NCBI RefSeq assembly: GCF_013386115.1
Contig: NZ_JACAOR010000011.1
Coordinates: 248,001 to 312,000, forward strand
Reading direction: 5' to 3'
DNA length: 64,000 bases
Source: Pseudomonas gingeri
GTDB taxonomy: Bacteria > Pseudomonadota > Gammaproteobacteria > Pseudomonadales > Pseudomonadaceae
The notes beneath the pieces are model-generated. The model had not been told where the DNA came from and ran no database searches. It saw nothing but the letters and a program-made list of their open reading frames with translations. How positions within the stretch are numbered: position 1 is the first letter of the stretch; each line of letters opens with the position of its first letter. This document shows positions 36,521-44,430 of this stretch, piece after piece. Made by a program: the position numbers and the translations under genes.

Positions 36521-37491
36521 TGTTGCCGGTGCATGACTGGCCGGCCTTGCGCGCGGTCCTGCGGCACGATGCGATACTGGCTGCCATCCGTGAAGCATTT
36601 ATCCGGCATGCCGACGGCCAGGTGGTATCGCCCGCGCCCGGCGAGCTGCTGTTCGACCAGACACCCGGTGATTGCCATATCAAGTACGGCTACTTCAAGG
36701 GCGGCCCGGTCTTCGTCATCAAGATCGCCATGGGCTTCTACGACAATGCCCGGCACGGCTTGCCGACCAATAACGGCCTGATGGCGGTGTTCGATGCCCG
36801 CACCGGGCAGACCCTGGCACTGCTCAACGACGAAGGCTGGCTGACCAGCTGGCGCACCGCCGCATCGGGTGCCCTGGCGGCCGTCGCCCTGGCCCCCAGG
36901 CACATCACCGCGCTGGGGATCCTGGGCAGCGGCCATCAGGCGGAGCTCCAGGCCTTGTGGGCGTCCGTTGCGCTGGGCATCGACAAGGTCGTCATCTGGG
37001 GCCGCGACCCGCACAAGGCCGAGGCCCTGGCGGCTCGCCTGCGCGAGGAGGGGATCGCTGCCCACCCGATCGTGCGGGTCGAGGACCTGCTGCGCCAGTG
37101 CAACGTGATCATCACCTGCACCCCGGCGACCGAGCCGTTGTTTCCTGCCGCGGCGGTGAGGCCCGGCACCCATATCGTCGCGCTGGGTGCCGACAGCCAT
37201 GGCAAGCAGGAGATCGATCCCCTGCTGTTCCAGGTCGCCGGCCGGGTGGTGGCGGACGATATCAGGCAGTGCACGGATCGTGGCGACCTCGGCCATGCCG
37301 TCCGTGACGGCCTGCTGGAACCCACCTCGATAGTGCTGCTGGGTGATGTGTTGTCGGGCAAGGTGAAGGGGCGCGAGAGCGAGGACGCCATCACCCTTGT
37401 CGACCTGACCGGACTGGCGGCCCATGACGTTGCCATCGCGACCCTGGCCATTGATGCCTTGCAGGACCCGGATACGCGCAACGCGATCTGA
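36520..37491 (+). CDS. Ornithine cyclodeaminase / mu-crystallin family NAD(P)-dependent enzyme
   Basis: A 323-residue enzyme of the OCD/mu-crystallin family. The Rossmann motif is 'LGILGSGHQAELQALWASVALG' in outline (~residue 130). Other signatures are 'VFDARTGQTLALLNDEGWLTSWRTAA' in part (~90-110), which carries the substrate-binding Arg, and 'VALGADSHGKQEIDPLL' (~225). Family members include ornithine cyclodeaminase, alanine dehydrogenase, ketimine reductases and DauB. The start overlaps the aminotransferase stop (TGATG). With an aminotransferase partner and a DauR-like regulator, a role in imine/amino acid interconversion (for example reduction or deamination of a basic amino acid) is likely. 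Confidence 0.87.
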   Translation: MLPVHDWPALRAVLRHDAILAAIREAFIRHADGQVVSPAPGELLFDQTPGDCHIKYGYFKGGPVFVIKIAMGFYDNARHGLPTNNGLMAVFDARTGQTLALLNDEGWLTSWRTAASGALAAVALAPRHITALGILGSGHQAELQALWASVALGIDKVVIWGRDPHKAEALAARLREEGIAAHPIVRVEDLLRQCNVIITCTPATEPLFPAAAVRPGTHIVALGADSHGKQEIDPLLFQVAGRVVADDIRQCTDRGDLGHAVRDGLLEPTSIVLLGDVLSGKVKGRESEDAITLVDLTGLAAHDVAIATLAIDALQDPDTRNAI

Positions 37492-37500
37492 TCCCCCTCT

Positions 37501-37561
37501 GGTTAATTGCTTCCCCTAGTCGAGTTAATATCAATGAAAAATCTTTCATGGCTAATTAACC
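37501..37561. repeat. Nested inverted repeats in AT-rich gap
   Basis: GGTTAATT (37501-37508) pairs with AATTAACC (37554-37561), and inside it ATGAAA (37534-37539) pairs with TTTCAT (37544-37549) across AATC. These lie right after the cyclodeaminase stop at the start of a 416-bp gap (37492-37907) that is much AT-richer than the genome in its first 130 bp. They may terminate the operon or form a regulatory site for the porin gene. Confidence 0.45.
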
Positions 37562-37701
37562 CGACGAACATGGCTCGCTGTAATAAAAAAATATATATAG
37601 AAGCTGGCAGTCAAAAATAACAATAGAGGCCATTGGTTGATTTTCCGAAGTGTTCCGTTCCTGTATTGCACATGCCCTGCAAGGCAACTGTCGCCTGCGC
37701 G

Positions 37702-37818
37702 TCAGTGGCCGCAGGGCGTGCTCCGGAGCACACCCGGCAAGAGCTCGACCTGACCCACCTTCTGCAGCAGCGAAGATTGTCTTTGGCCTTCGGGCACTTC
37801 TGCCATTGATTGTTCCAT
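37702..37818 (-). CDS. Candidate small protein (38 aa)
   Basis: In the gap before the porin gene, the minus strand holds a 38-codon frame starting MEQSMAEVPEGQRQSSLLQK and ending 'LRSTPCGH'. The ATG at 37818 is preceded by a GAGGAG box with a 9-base spacer, a better ribosome site than many genes here, and the third codon positions are GC-rich like its neighbours. It has one Cys and no membrane segment. I do not recognise it. It could be a real small protein or a remnant of a decayed gene. Confidence 0.35.
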   Translation of the reverse strand: MEQSMAEVPEGQRQSSLLQKVGQVELLPGVLRSTPCGH

Positions 37819-37907
37819 GTTTCCACTCTCCTCGCGGATGACGGAGTGCGTTCTGTCGTTCGCACTAACAAGAGAGTGAAACTTTATTAACCAGGGGAAT
37901 TACAACG

Positions 37908-39233
37908 ATGTCGGTAAAAATCAACTTGCTCACACTGGCGGTATCGCTGGGCATGACCCAGTTCGCCATGGCGACCACCGTGACCGACCAGAGCGACGCC
38001 AAGGGCTTCGTCGACGACAGCAGTCTGAACCTGCACCTCAAGAACCAGTACTTCAACCGCGACCGGAAAAATGACAAGTCCGACCTCAGTGACTGGACCC
38101 AGGGGATCTTTGGCAACTACAGCTCCGGTTTCACCCAGGGTACGGTCGGTTTCGGCGTCGATGCCTTCGGCTACTGGGGCATCAAGCTCGACGGCGGACC
38201 GGGCACGGCCGGTACCGGCAACCTGCCGGTGGGACGCAACGGCTCTCCCGAAGACGATTACGCCAAGGCCGGTGGCGCGGTGAAGATCCGCGTCTCCAAG
38301 ACCGAGTTGCTCTACGGTGACATGCAACCCACCGCACCGGTGTTCGCTGCCGGTGGTACGCGGCTGATCCCGGAAACCGCCACCGGTTTCAACCTGCTCA
38401 GCAGCGAGATCAAGGACCTGGACCTGGAAGCCGGCCACTTCACCAGTGGTACCGGGGTGGTCACCACCAGCAGCGACCATGACCTGTTCGCCACCTATGC
38501 CAACGTCACCACCAGTGCCGTCAACTACCTGGGCGGCAAATACACCGTCAACGACAACCTCAACTTCACCCTCTACGGTTCCGAGTTCGAGGACGTCTGG
38601 CGCCAGTACTACACCAACGCCAACTACACCTTGCCGATTTCCCAGGCACAGTCGCTGAACTTCGATTTCAACCTCTACCGCACCCTGGATGAGGGCGAGG
38701 CCAAGGCCGGTCCGATCAACAACACCGCGTTCTCCTTCGCCACCGCGTACACCTTCCTGACCGCCCACACCGTGACCCTGGCTTTCCAGAAAGTCCATGG
38801 CAATACCCCGTTCGACTATGTCGGTTTCGGGACCAACGGTCCTGGCGACGGCGGCGACTCGATCCTGCTGGCCAACTCCGTGCAGTACTCGGACTTCAAC
38901 GGTCCTGGCGAGAAATCCTGGCAGGCGCGTTATGACCTGAAGATGGCGACCTACGGCGTTCCGGGCCTGAGCTTCATGACCCGCTACATCCACGGCGATG
39001 ATATCGACGGCAGCAAGATAGCCGCGGACAGCCCTTACCATGCCTACGGCTATGGCGCCAACGGCGAGCACCACGAGACCGATGTGGAAGCCAAGTACGT
39101 GGTGCAGAACGGCCCGGCCAAGGACCTGTCCCTGCGCCTGCGCGAGTCTATCCACCGGGGCAATGCCGACCAGGCCGAAGGCGACAACAACGAGCTGCGC
39201 CTGATCGCCGACTATCCTATCTCGATCTTCTGA
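37908..39233 (+). CDS. OprD-family outer membrane porin
   Basis: A 441-residue outer-membrane porin. The signal peptide is residues 1-22 ('LAVSLGMTQFAMA'), and the mature N-terminus contains the OprD hallmark 'GFVDDSSLNLHLKNQYFNRDRK' in outline. The barrel continues with repeated amphipathic strands and ends in '...ELRLIADYPISIF' with the C-terminal Phe recognised by the BAM machinery. The length is typical for OprD/OpdX porins specific to basic amino acids or small carboxylates. It lies downstream of the aminotransferase/cyclodeaminase operon in the same direction and could supply their amino acid substrate, but a 416-bp gap separates them. Confidence 0.92.
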   Translation: MSVKINLLTLAVSLGMTQFAMATTVTDQSDAKGFVDDSSLNLHLKNQYFNRDRKNDKSDLSDWTQGIFGNYSSGFTQGTVGFGVDAFGYWGIKLDGGPGTAGTGNLPVGRNGSPEDDYAKAGGAVKIRVSKTELLYGDMQPTAPVFAAGGTRLIPETATGFNLLSSEIKDLDLEAGHFTSGTGVVTTSSDHDLFATYANVTTSAVNYLGGKYTVNDNLNFTLYGSEFEDVWRQYYTNANYTLPISQAQSLNFDFNLYRTLDEGEAKAGPINNTAFSFATAYTFLTAHTVTLAFQKVHGNTPFDYVGFGTNGPGDGGDSILLANSVQYSDFNGPGEKSWQARYDLKMATYGVPGLSFMTRYIHGDDIDGSKIAADSPYHAYGYGANGEHHETDVEAKYVVQNGPAKDLSLRLRESIHRGNADQAEGDNNELRLIADYPISIF

Positions 39234-40057
39234 TCGGGAACGGGAAGAGGAGGGCGCGGGTTCTCTTCTTTCGCGTGTTCCGGCGTACAGGCCGCGGCGT
39301 CTGCCCGCGCCGCCTCGACGCGATTGCGGCCGGAGCGCTTGGCCTGGTACAACGCCGCATCCGCCAGCCCATAGGCACTGTCGAAACGGGTGCCGACGGG
39401 GCTGGCGCTGACGCCGAAACTCGCGGTGATCCGGCGGTTTACCGGCTGGCCGAAAACATGCGAGGCAATCGTGTCGCGCAGGGTTTCGGCCAGGGCCAGG
39501 CCTTCCTCGAGCGTGCCGGCGGGCATCAGCACGGTGAACTCCTCGCCGCCCACTCGCCCGATGAATCCGCCATTGCCGACGACACGCCGCAGGCAACCGA
39601 CGATGCCCTGGATTACCGCATCGCCGGCGGGGTGGCCGAACTCATCGTTGACCTGCTTGAAGTGGTCGATATCCAGCACCACCATCACCGCACCGGTTTT
39701 CTGCAGGGCCTGGACGGTCAGGTCAATGACCGCGCCACGATTCAGCACGCCGGTCAGCGCATCGTGGGTGGCGCGGTATTCGAGCTGATGGGCCAGGGTC
39801 TGCAACTGGGCATTGAGCGCGTTCATCTCGCGCTCGGCACGGTCGCTGCGGCGTATCAGGCGGCGTGTCTCGCGCATGAGCCGCTCGAAGTGCACGGTCA
39901 GGTCGGCGAGTGCCTGCTGGTACACCGGAGCCTCTGCTTCAGTCAGGGCCAGAATGGAACGGGCATGTTCAAGCGCGTCAGTTTCGCTTTTGAACAGGTC
40001 CGGTTCAGCGTCATCCTGTGCGCCAGCGAAAGTGACTGAAGCGGTCATGCTCATCAT
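39212..40057 (-). CDS. siaD: Diguanylate cyclase SiaD
   Basis: A 281-residue GGDEF enzyme. The N-terminal ~105 residues form a helical/coiled stretch ('MRETRRLIRRSDRAEREMNALNAQLQTLAHQLEYRATHD' in part) and the GGDEF domain follows with 'DALTGVLNRGAVID' and the active 'GGEEF' motif. The RxxD inhibitory site upstream of GGEEF is not visible. In P. aeruginosa SiaD is activated by dephosphorylated SiaC. It is the last gene of the siaABCD operon, 13 bp after siaC; an AGAAGG box directly precedes the first ATG, so initiation may occur at the ATG at 40048 instead. Its 3' end overlaps the end of the oprD gene by 22 bp. Confidence 0.9.
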   Translation of the reverse strand: MMSMTASVTFAGAQDDAEPDLFKSETDALEHARSILALTEAEAPVYQQALADLTVHFERLMRETRRLIRRSDRAEREMNALNAQLQTLAHQLEYRATHDALTGVLNRGAVIDLTVQALQKTGAVMVVLDIDHFKQVNDEFGHPAGDAVIQGIVGCLRRVVGNGGFIGRVGGEEFTVLMPAGTLEEGLALAETLRDTIASHVFGQPVNRRITASFGVSASPVGTRFDSAYGLADAALYQAKRSGRNRVEAARADAAACTPEHAKEENPRPPLPVPDQKIEIG

Positions 40058-40070
40058 CCTTCTCGGGGTG

Positions 40071-40460
40071 TCATTGGAGAGTCGTGGCGTGGTCGTTGAA
40101 GATGATGGCGGTAAAGTCGGCCTTCAGTTCTTCACCGAACTCGAAAATGGTTTCGTCTTCTTCGTCATGGTACCAGTTCACCTGCATCTCGTTGCCCGAT
40201 TGCGCGGCCTTGTCCAGCGCATCGAAGATGCTGAACAGCATCTTGGTGCTGGAACTGTTGAAATAGGCCAATGCGATATGGACGTTGATGGTGGTGTCCT
40301 CGCGGGAGGCGAGGTAGCCGCGCAGTTGCTGGAGCACGGGGGCATAGAAGGCGGCGGCGTTCTCCGGATAGGACTCGCCCTTTATCGTCAGCAGGTTCTG
40401 ATCGAAACGGAAGTCGACTTCCGGCGATGTGGCGGTTGCTTCGATGTAGAAATTATCCAT
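40071..40460 (-). CDS. siaC: SiaC regulatory phosphoprotein (DUF1987)
   Basis: A 129-residue small alpha/beta protein of the DUF1987/SiaC family. The conserved core 'LAYFNSSSTKMLFSIFDALDKAA' in outline includes Thr72, the likely counterpart of the Thr phosphorylated by SiaB in P. aeruginosa. Dephosphorylated by SiaA, SiaC binds SiaD and switches on c-di-GMP synthesis, driving aggregation and biofilm. It is located between siaB (19 bp upstream) and siaD (13 bp downstream), as in the known operon. Confidence 0.92.
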   Translation of the reverse strand: MDNFYIEATATSPEVDFRFDQNLLTIKGESYPENAAAFYAPVLQQLRGYLASREDTTINVHIALAYFNSSSTKMLFSIFDALDKAAQSGNEMQVNWYHDEEDETIFEFGEELKADFTAIIFNDHATTLQ

Positions 40461-40479
40461 GGTGATTGCGTCACTCTAC

Positions 40480-41049
40480 TCAAATGGTGGCTTTAAGGCA
40501 GAACAGCGTGGTTCCGGGCTCGTCCGCTCTCGGGTAGAAATCGAATTCCAGCGGGGCACAGGCATCGCGCGCCATGGTCAGGAAACCCAGGCCGGCGCCC
40601 TTGCTGTCGACGGGGGTTTCCGCGCGCAAGGTCACCTTGTAGGCCTGCTTGATCTCTTCCAGCGACATGTTGCGCAGGGGCTCCAGCTTTTCACGCAGGC
40701 GATCGACGTCGCTGGTGGCGATCGGGTTGGCGCAGAGCATCAGGTGGCGATCGCCGTCCGCACTGATGCATACCGCGCCCTGGCGCAGCGACGATTCGTC
40801 ACCGGGGTCGGTGGGCAACGAGTCGGAGGAGTAGTGAATGATGTTTTGCGACAGCTCGACGAAAGACGAAAACAGCTTGCGTCGCGTCGGCCCGTTGACC
40901 CCCGAGATCTCCAGCTGCAGCCGGACCACTTCGGCCATGGCGGTGATGATCGTGTGGGAGAAATACCCCATGTGATAGAAAATCACATTGCGCTGTTGGG
41001 CCAGGTCGAAGAAGTGGCAGTCGGAGTGGACAGCATTCGGATTAATCAT
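40480..41049 (-). CDS. siaB: SiaB-family threonine kinase
   Basis: A 189-residue protein with a GHKL-like ATP-binding fold: N-box 'ELSQNIIHYSSDSLP' (~residue 70) and G-box 'DSKGAGLGFLTMARD' (~145). SiaB phosphorylates SiaC and keeps it inactive. ATG 41049 overlaps the end of siaA (ATGATTAA), supporting coupling; fourteen more upstream residues are open but lie within siaA. The order siaA-siaB-siaC-siaD is the same as in P. aeruginosa. Confidence 0.88.
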   Translation of the reverse strand: MINPNAVHSDCHFFDLAQQRNVIFYHMGYFSHTIITAMAEVVRLQLEISGVNGPTRRKLFSSFVELSQNIIHYSSDSLPTDPGDESSLRQGAVCISADGDRHLMLCANPIATSDVDRLREKLEPLRNMSLEEIKQAYKVTLRAETPVDSKGAGLGFLTMARDACAPLEFDFYPRADEPGTTLFCLKATI

Positions 41050-42289
41050 GATCGTTTCCAAGACGCGCGCAGAAGAGGGTGAGATCGTCACGGCGGGTTT
41101 GCTCTCCCTGCCAATTGGCCAGCGTGCGTTGCAAGGCTTCGCAGATGACGGTCGCCGGCTGATTGCGATGTTCCAGTATCGTGTCGAAGGCCTTGCTCTT
41201 GCCGAAGGCGATGTTGCGCGGGCCGCCGATCTGGTCGGTCAGGCCGTCGGTCGCGATGAACACCAGGCTGGCCGGCGACAGTGCGATGCGGCTGACCGGC
41301 CACTGGTAGTCGATGGCGCTGTCCACGTAGCCGACACCCACGCGCTGCCCGGACAGGGTTTCCATCTGCCGGGCGTCGGGCGGCAAGACATGAAGGGCCA
41401 TGCGCGCACCGGCAAAGCTCAGGGTCTGGCTGGCGTTGTCGAACCAGAGAAACGCGGCATCCAGGCCATCGTCGGACTCGGGAATCTGCGCGCCGCTCTG
41501 CACCTGTCCCAGCAGTTCCTTGACGCTTTTGTTCACCGCCGCTAACAGCACGCCTGGATCCCGTGGACCGAAGCGCACCAGGGCCTGGGTCAGCGAGGAG
41601 GAGGCGATCAGGGTCATGAAGGCACCGGGAACGCCGTGGCCGGTACAGTCGGCAATTGCCCCGAACCAGCCGTCGGGATAGGCGCAGAAATGATAGAAGT
41701 CGCCACCGACCACATCCCGCGGTTCCCACAACAGGACGGCGTCTTCCAGGGTCGACTTCAAGGTATCGCGCGAGGCTCGCAGCATGGAGCGCTGGATAAC
41801 GCTCGCGTACTCGATGCTCTGCATGATCTGGCGGTTTTTCTCGGCCTGCATGGCGGCGACCACAGCCATCAGTTGCAGGCCGTTGCCCAGCCCGGCGAAC
41901 TGGCCGTTGCGGGTAATGATGAAACCGTCCGCGAGGGTCTTTTCGCCGGATTCCACGGTCTTGAAGGTCAATTCTTCAATGCTCATGCCGGCATCGACGA
42001 TCAACGGTTCCTTGTCCATGAAGGCAATGCAGCTTTTCTTGTCGTAGAGCTCGCGGTGAAACGGCTTGCTCATCATCGACAGGAAGATGTTGCGATTGAT
42101 CAGGCCGATGGGCCGCTCATCTTCCAGCACCGCCAGGCAGACCATCTCCTTCTGTGAGCTGAAAGTCTCCATGACCAGGGCATTGCTGCTGCTCCAGTCG
42201 ATCGCTGGCACTTCCGTGCACAGATCGCCGGCACAGCGGTGATCCTTGGGCCGTTGTGGACGCATGAAGGAGAAGGTTTCTGCGCGCAT
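41042..42289 (-). CDS. siaA: PP2C/SpoIIE-type phosphatase, SiaA-like with CBS pair
   Basis: A 415-residue protein. The C-terminal ~230 residues are a PP2C/SpoIIE phosphatase with metal-binding motifs 'VVGGDFYHF', 'IADCTGHGVPGAFM' and 'FIATDGLTDQIGG'. The N-terminal part (about residues 30-140) looks like a CBS pair ('VCLAVLEDERPIGLINRNIFLSMM', 'DGFIITRNGQFAGLGNGLQLM'), joined by a helical linker 'YASVIQRSMLRASRD'. P. aeruginosa SiaA is larger, with a periplasmic sensor, HAMP and transmembrane helices; none of these are present, so this SiaA should sense a cytosolic ligand. ATG 42289 was chosen over TTG 42307. It is the first gene of the operon. Confidence 0.85.
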   Translation of the reverse strand: MRAETFSFMRPQRPKDHRCAGDLCTEVPAIDWSSSNALVMETFSSQKEMVCLAVLEDERPIGLINRNIFLSMMSKPFHRELYDKKSCIAFMDKEPLIVDAGMSIEELTFKTVESGEKTLADGFIITRNGQFAGLGNGLQLMAVVAAMQAEKNRQIMQSIEYASVIQRSMLRASRDTLKSTLEDAVLLWEPRDVVGGDFYHFCAYPDGWFGAIADCTGHGVPGAFMTLIASSSLTQALVRFGPRDPGVLLAAVNKSVKELLGQVQSGAQIPESDDGLDAAFLWFDNASQTLSFAGARMALHVLPPDARQMETLSGQRVGVGYVDSAIDYQWPVSRIALSPASLVFIATDGLTDQIGGPRNIAFGKSKAFDTILEHRNQPATVICEALQRTLANWQGEQTRRDDLTLFCARLGNDHD

Positions 42290-42402
42290 GCTGGGGTCGC
42301 CGGGCAAAGTGAAGGCACAATGCTATCCCCGCAATATGAACCTTATGTTACGAATCTGCGCTGGGTCGCCGAGTGGCGACGGGGGTCGTATACCGCCCTT
42401 CG

Positions 42403-42437
42403 TGTATCAGAGTGTGTACGAACTCGGGGCTGATACA
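42403..42437. promoter_or_regulatory. Inverted repeat upstream of the RiPP locus
   Basis: TGTATCAG (42403-42410) and CTGATACA (42430-42437) are perfect reverse complements, 27 bp centre to centre, in the 275-bp gap between the divergent siaA and bufA-type genes. It sits about 130 bp before the first precursor gene and is the best operator candidate for the cluster; no cognate regulator is obvious. Confidence 0.42.
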
Positions 42438-42564
42438 TCCCGCGACCTCCTGCCCGGTTCCGGGACACAGAAGGGATACACGCTCGCGATTAACTTTGCT
42501 GGTCGAACAACGCAGCCCAAGACGCTGCTGATTCGCTCAATCCATTGTTGATCGGGAGATATCC

Positions 42565-42840
42565 ATGAAGAGCAGATACGCGGCCCTCGCAGCCACCCTC
42601 GCCATTTCACTCAGCGCGTTTGCCGTCGGTGCCCAGGCCGCCGATGGACAGACTCCCCAGGAAAAATGCTACGGCGTGTCCAAGGCCGGTCAGAACGATT
42701 GCGCCGCCGGCAAAGGCACTTCCTGCGCGGGCACCGCCACCGCCGACTACCAGGGCAATGCCTGGGTCCTGGTGGACAAGGGCACCTGCACCCAGATCAA
42801 GACGCCCAAGGGCTTCGGGTCCCTGACGGAGCAGCCATGA
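42565..42840 (+). CDS. bufA1: DUF2282 RiPP precursor, BufA1/GigP-type
   Basis: A 91-residue secreted precursor. The signal peptide is residues 1-26 ('[12 protein letters not shown]'). The mature part has four Cys (35, 46, 54, 75) in the family pattern '[22 protein letters not shown]...WVLVDKGTC'. Proteins of this family (bufferins; GigP in Cupriavidus) are exported metal-buffering peptides whose cysteines are oxidatively modified by a DUF692 enzyme such as the one encoded at 44575-45426. A GGGAG box lies 10 bp before ATG 42565, and the stop overlaps the start of the DoxX gene (ATGA). It is the first gene of the locus. Confidence 0.9.
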   Translation: MKSRYAALAATLAISLSAFAVGAQAADGQTPQEKCYGVSKAGQNDCAAGKGTSCAGTATADYQGNAWVLVDKGTCTQIKTPKGFGSLTEQP

Positions 42841-43274
42841 GCCGCGGCGCCGGGGCAGTGAGTGCCGGCCTCGGCCGGTTGTTGCCCGAGTCTCTGTTGC
42901 TGCTGGTAGCCCGTGTCGGGATCGCCTCGGTGTTCTTCCTGTCGGGACGCACCAAGGTCGAAGGCCTGTTGACGCTGAAACCTTCGACCTACGTGCTGTT
43001 CCGCTCGGAGTACGCGCTGCCGCTGATTCCGGCGGACCTGGCGGCCCACCTGGCGACCTATGCCGAGCACCTGTTCCCGGTCCTGCTGGTGCTGGGCTTG
43101 CTGACCCGGCCCGCGGCCCTGGCCTTGCTGGGCATGACCGCGGTGATCGAGGTGTTCGTGTACCCCGATGCATGGCCGACGCACCTGAGCTGGGCGGGTC
43201 TGCTGCTGCCGCTGATCGCCCATGGCGGCGGGAACTGGTCGCTGGATGCGCTGCTGCGCCGCCGACCGGCCTGA
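42837..43274 (+). CDS. DoxX-family membrane protein (GigT-like)
   Basis: A 145-residue inner-membrane protein with four hydrophobic helices. DoxX hallmarks are '[23 protein letters not shown]' in part (residues ~20-42) and '[22 protein letters not shown]' in part (~80-100). DoxX proteins accompany DUF2282/DUF692/DUF2063 genes in gig and bufferin operons. Their role is unknown; they may supply membrane redox equivalents. The ATG at 42837 overlaps the precursor stop by 4 bp. The longer open frame back to 42666 lies inside the precursor and was rejected. Confidence 0.88.
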   Translation: MSRGAGAVSAGLGRLLPESLLLLVARVGIASVFFLSGRTKVEGLLTLKPSTYVLFRSEYALPLIPADLAAHLATYAEHLFPVLLVLGLLTRPAALALLGMTAVIEVFVYPDAWPTHLSWAGLLLPLIAHGGGNWSLDALLRRRPA

Positions 43275-43338
43275 CACCGCCCTCTCGGAACATGACTTTC
43301 AACCACAACATCAGGCCGAAGGCTTGAGGAGAAGCACC

Positions 43339-44103
43339 ATGCGTAAGTTACCCATCCTGGCCCTCAGTGCCCTGGCCATGAGCGCGCCACTGTTTGCCAG
43401 TGCGGCCGATCCGGTTCCGCCGACAGGTGCCAAGAACATCGTCATCGTGCACGGCTCGTTCGTCGACGGCTCGGGCTGGCGGGTGGTCCACGACATCCTG
43501 ATCCACAAGGGCTACCACGTCAGCGTCGTGCATCAGCCGGCCACCAGCCTGGACGCCGATGTGGCCGCTACCCGGGAAATCCTCGACCAGCAGGTCGGCC
43601 CGGTGGTGCTGGTCGGCCACAGTTCCGGCGGTGCGGTGATCGGTATCGCTGGCGAGCGGGACAAGGTCAAGGCACTGGTCTACGTCGCCGCGCTGCAACC
43701 GGAAGTCGGCGAGACCCTGGGCCAGTTGCTGAGTTCGATGCCGTCACCGAGCAACGACATCCATGGCACCCGCGACGGTCTGCTGTTCGTCGACCGCGCC
43801 AAGTTCGGCGAAGACTTCGCCGCCGACCAGACCACCAACCGCACCGACTTCCTGGCCGCTTCGCAGGTCCCGGCGACCACCGCCACTTTCGGCGCGCAGA
43901 ACTGGGCCGCCGCCTGGCACAAGAAGCCGAGCTACGGGATTGTCGCCACCGAAGACAAGGCCCTGAACCCGGACCTGCAGCGCTGGATGTACAAGCGTGC
44001 CGGCTCCAAGGTCACCGAGATCAAGGCCAGCCACACCCTGTACATCTCGCAGCCAGAAGCGGTGGCGAAAGTCATCGAAGAAGCCGCGCTGAACGCCAAG
44101 TAA
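43339..44103 (+). CDS. Exported alpha/beta hydrolase
   Basis: A 254-residue alpha/beta hydrolase with a signal peptide (residues 1-22, 'SAPLFASAADP'). The oxyanion segment is 'IVIVHGSFVDGSGW' (~residue 35) and the nucleophile elbow 'LVGHSSGGAVIGIAG' (Ser ~residue 95), with the likely catalytic His in 'IKASHTLYISQP' near the C-terminus. It resembles the salicylate-esterase-like exported hydrolases common in Pseudomonas. A GAGGAG box precedes ATG 43339. It lies between the two precursor genes of the RiPP locus, which suggests cotranscription; what it hydrolyses in the periplasm is unknown. Confidence 0.87.
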   Translation: MRKLPILALSALAMSAPLFASAADPVPPTGAKNIVIVHGSFVDGSGWRVVHDILIHKGYHVSVVHQPATSLDADVAATREILDQQVGPVVLVGHSSGGAVIGIAGERDKVKALVYVAALQPEVGETLGQLLSSMPSPSNDIHGTRDGLLFVDRAKFGEDFAADQTTNRTDFLAASQVPATTATFGAQNWAAAWHKKPSYGIVATEDKALNPDLQRWMYKRAGSKVTEIKASHTLYISQPEAVAKVIEEAALNAK

Positions 44104-44149
44104 ACCCCAACCCGACCTGTTGCAACCCTTATCTATCTGGAGAAACACC

Positions 44150-44416
44150 ATGGCTACCACCGCTTCCCGTTTGAGCATCGCTACCGCCGCCGCGCTGATC
44201 GCACTGTCTTGCGCTTCTTTCACCGTCTCCGCCAGCGCCGCCGACAAGGAGCAGCCGGGCCGCTGCTACGGCGTCAACAGCTGCAAGGGCGAAAGCCTCT
44301 GCGCCACCGCCAAGAATGACTGCAAGGGCCTGAACAGCTGCAAGGGGCAGGGCGTCGTGGTCAAGACCCCAAGCGAGTGCCTGAAGGCCGGCGGCACCCT
44401 GACCGAGCCCAAGTAA
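44150..44416 (+). CDS. bufA2: Second Cys-rich RiPP precursor, BufA2-type
   Basis: An 88-residue secreted precursor. The signal peptide is residues 1-31 ('FTVSASAADK'). The mature part has six Cys (39, 45, 51, 58, 64, 77), with the repeated motif CKG at 45-47, 58-60 and 64-66 and the family outline 'CYGVNSCKGESLCATAKNDC'. This BufA2 class differs from the four-Cys BufA1 at 42565 but shares the 'RCYGV' start. A TGGAG box lies ~8 bp before ATG 44150. It is the last precursor before the modifying enzyme gene, from which it is separated by a REP pair. Confidence 0.9.
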   Translation: MATTASRLSIATAAALIALSCASFTVSASAADKEQPGRCYGVNSCKGESLCATAKNDCKGLNSCKGQGVVVKTPSECLKAGGTLTEPK

Positions 44417-44430
44417 GCCTGAATCCATGA

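Noticed and set aside
37611-37871. 86-codon minus-strand frame overlapping the small-protein candidate
   Set aside because: Arg/Cys-rich composition and no ribosome site; the overlapping 38-codon frame has the better signal.
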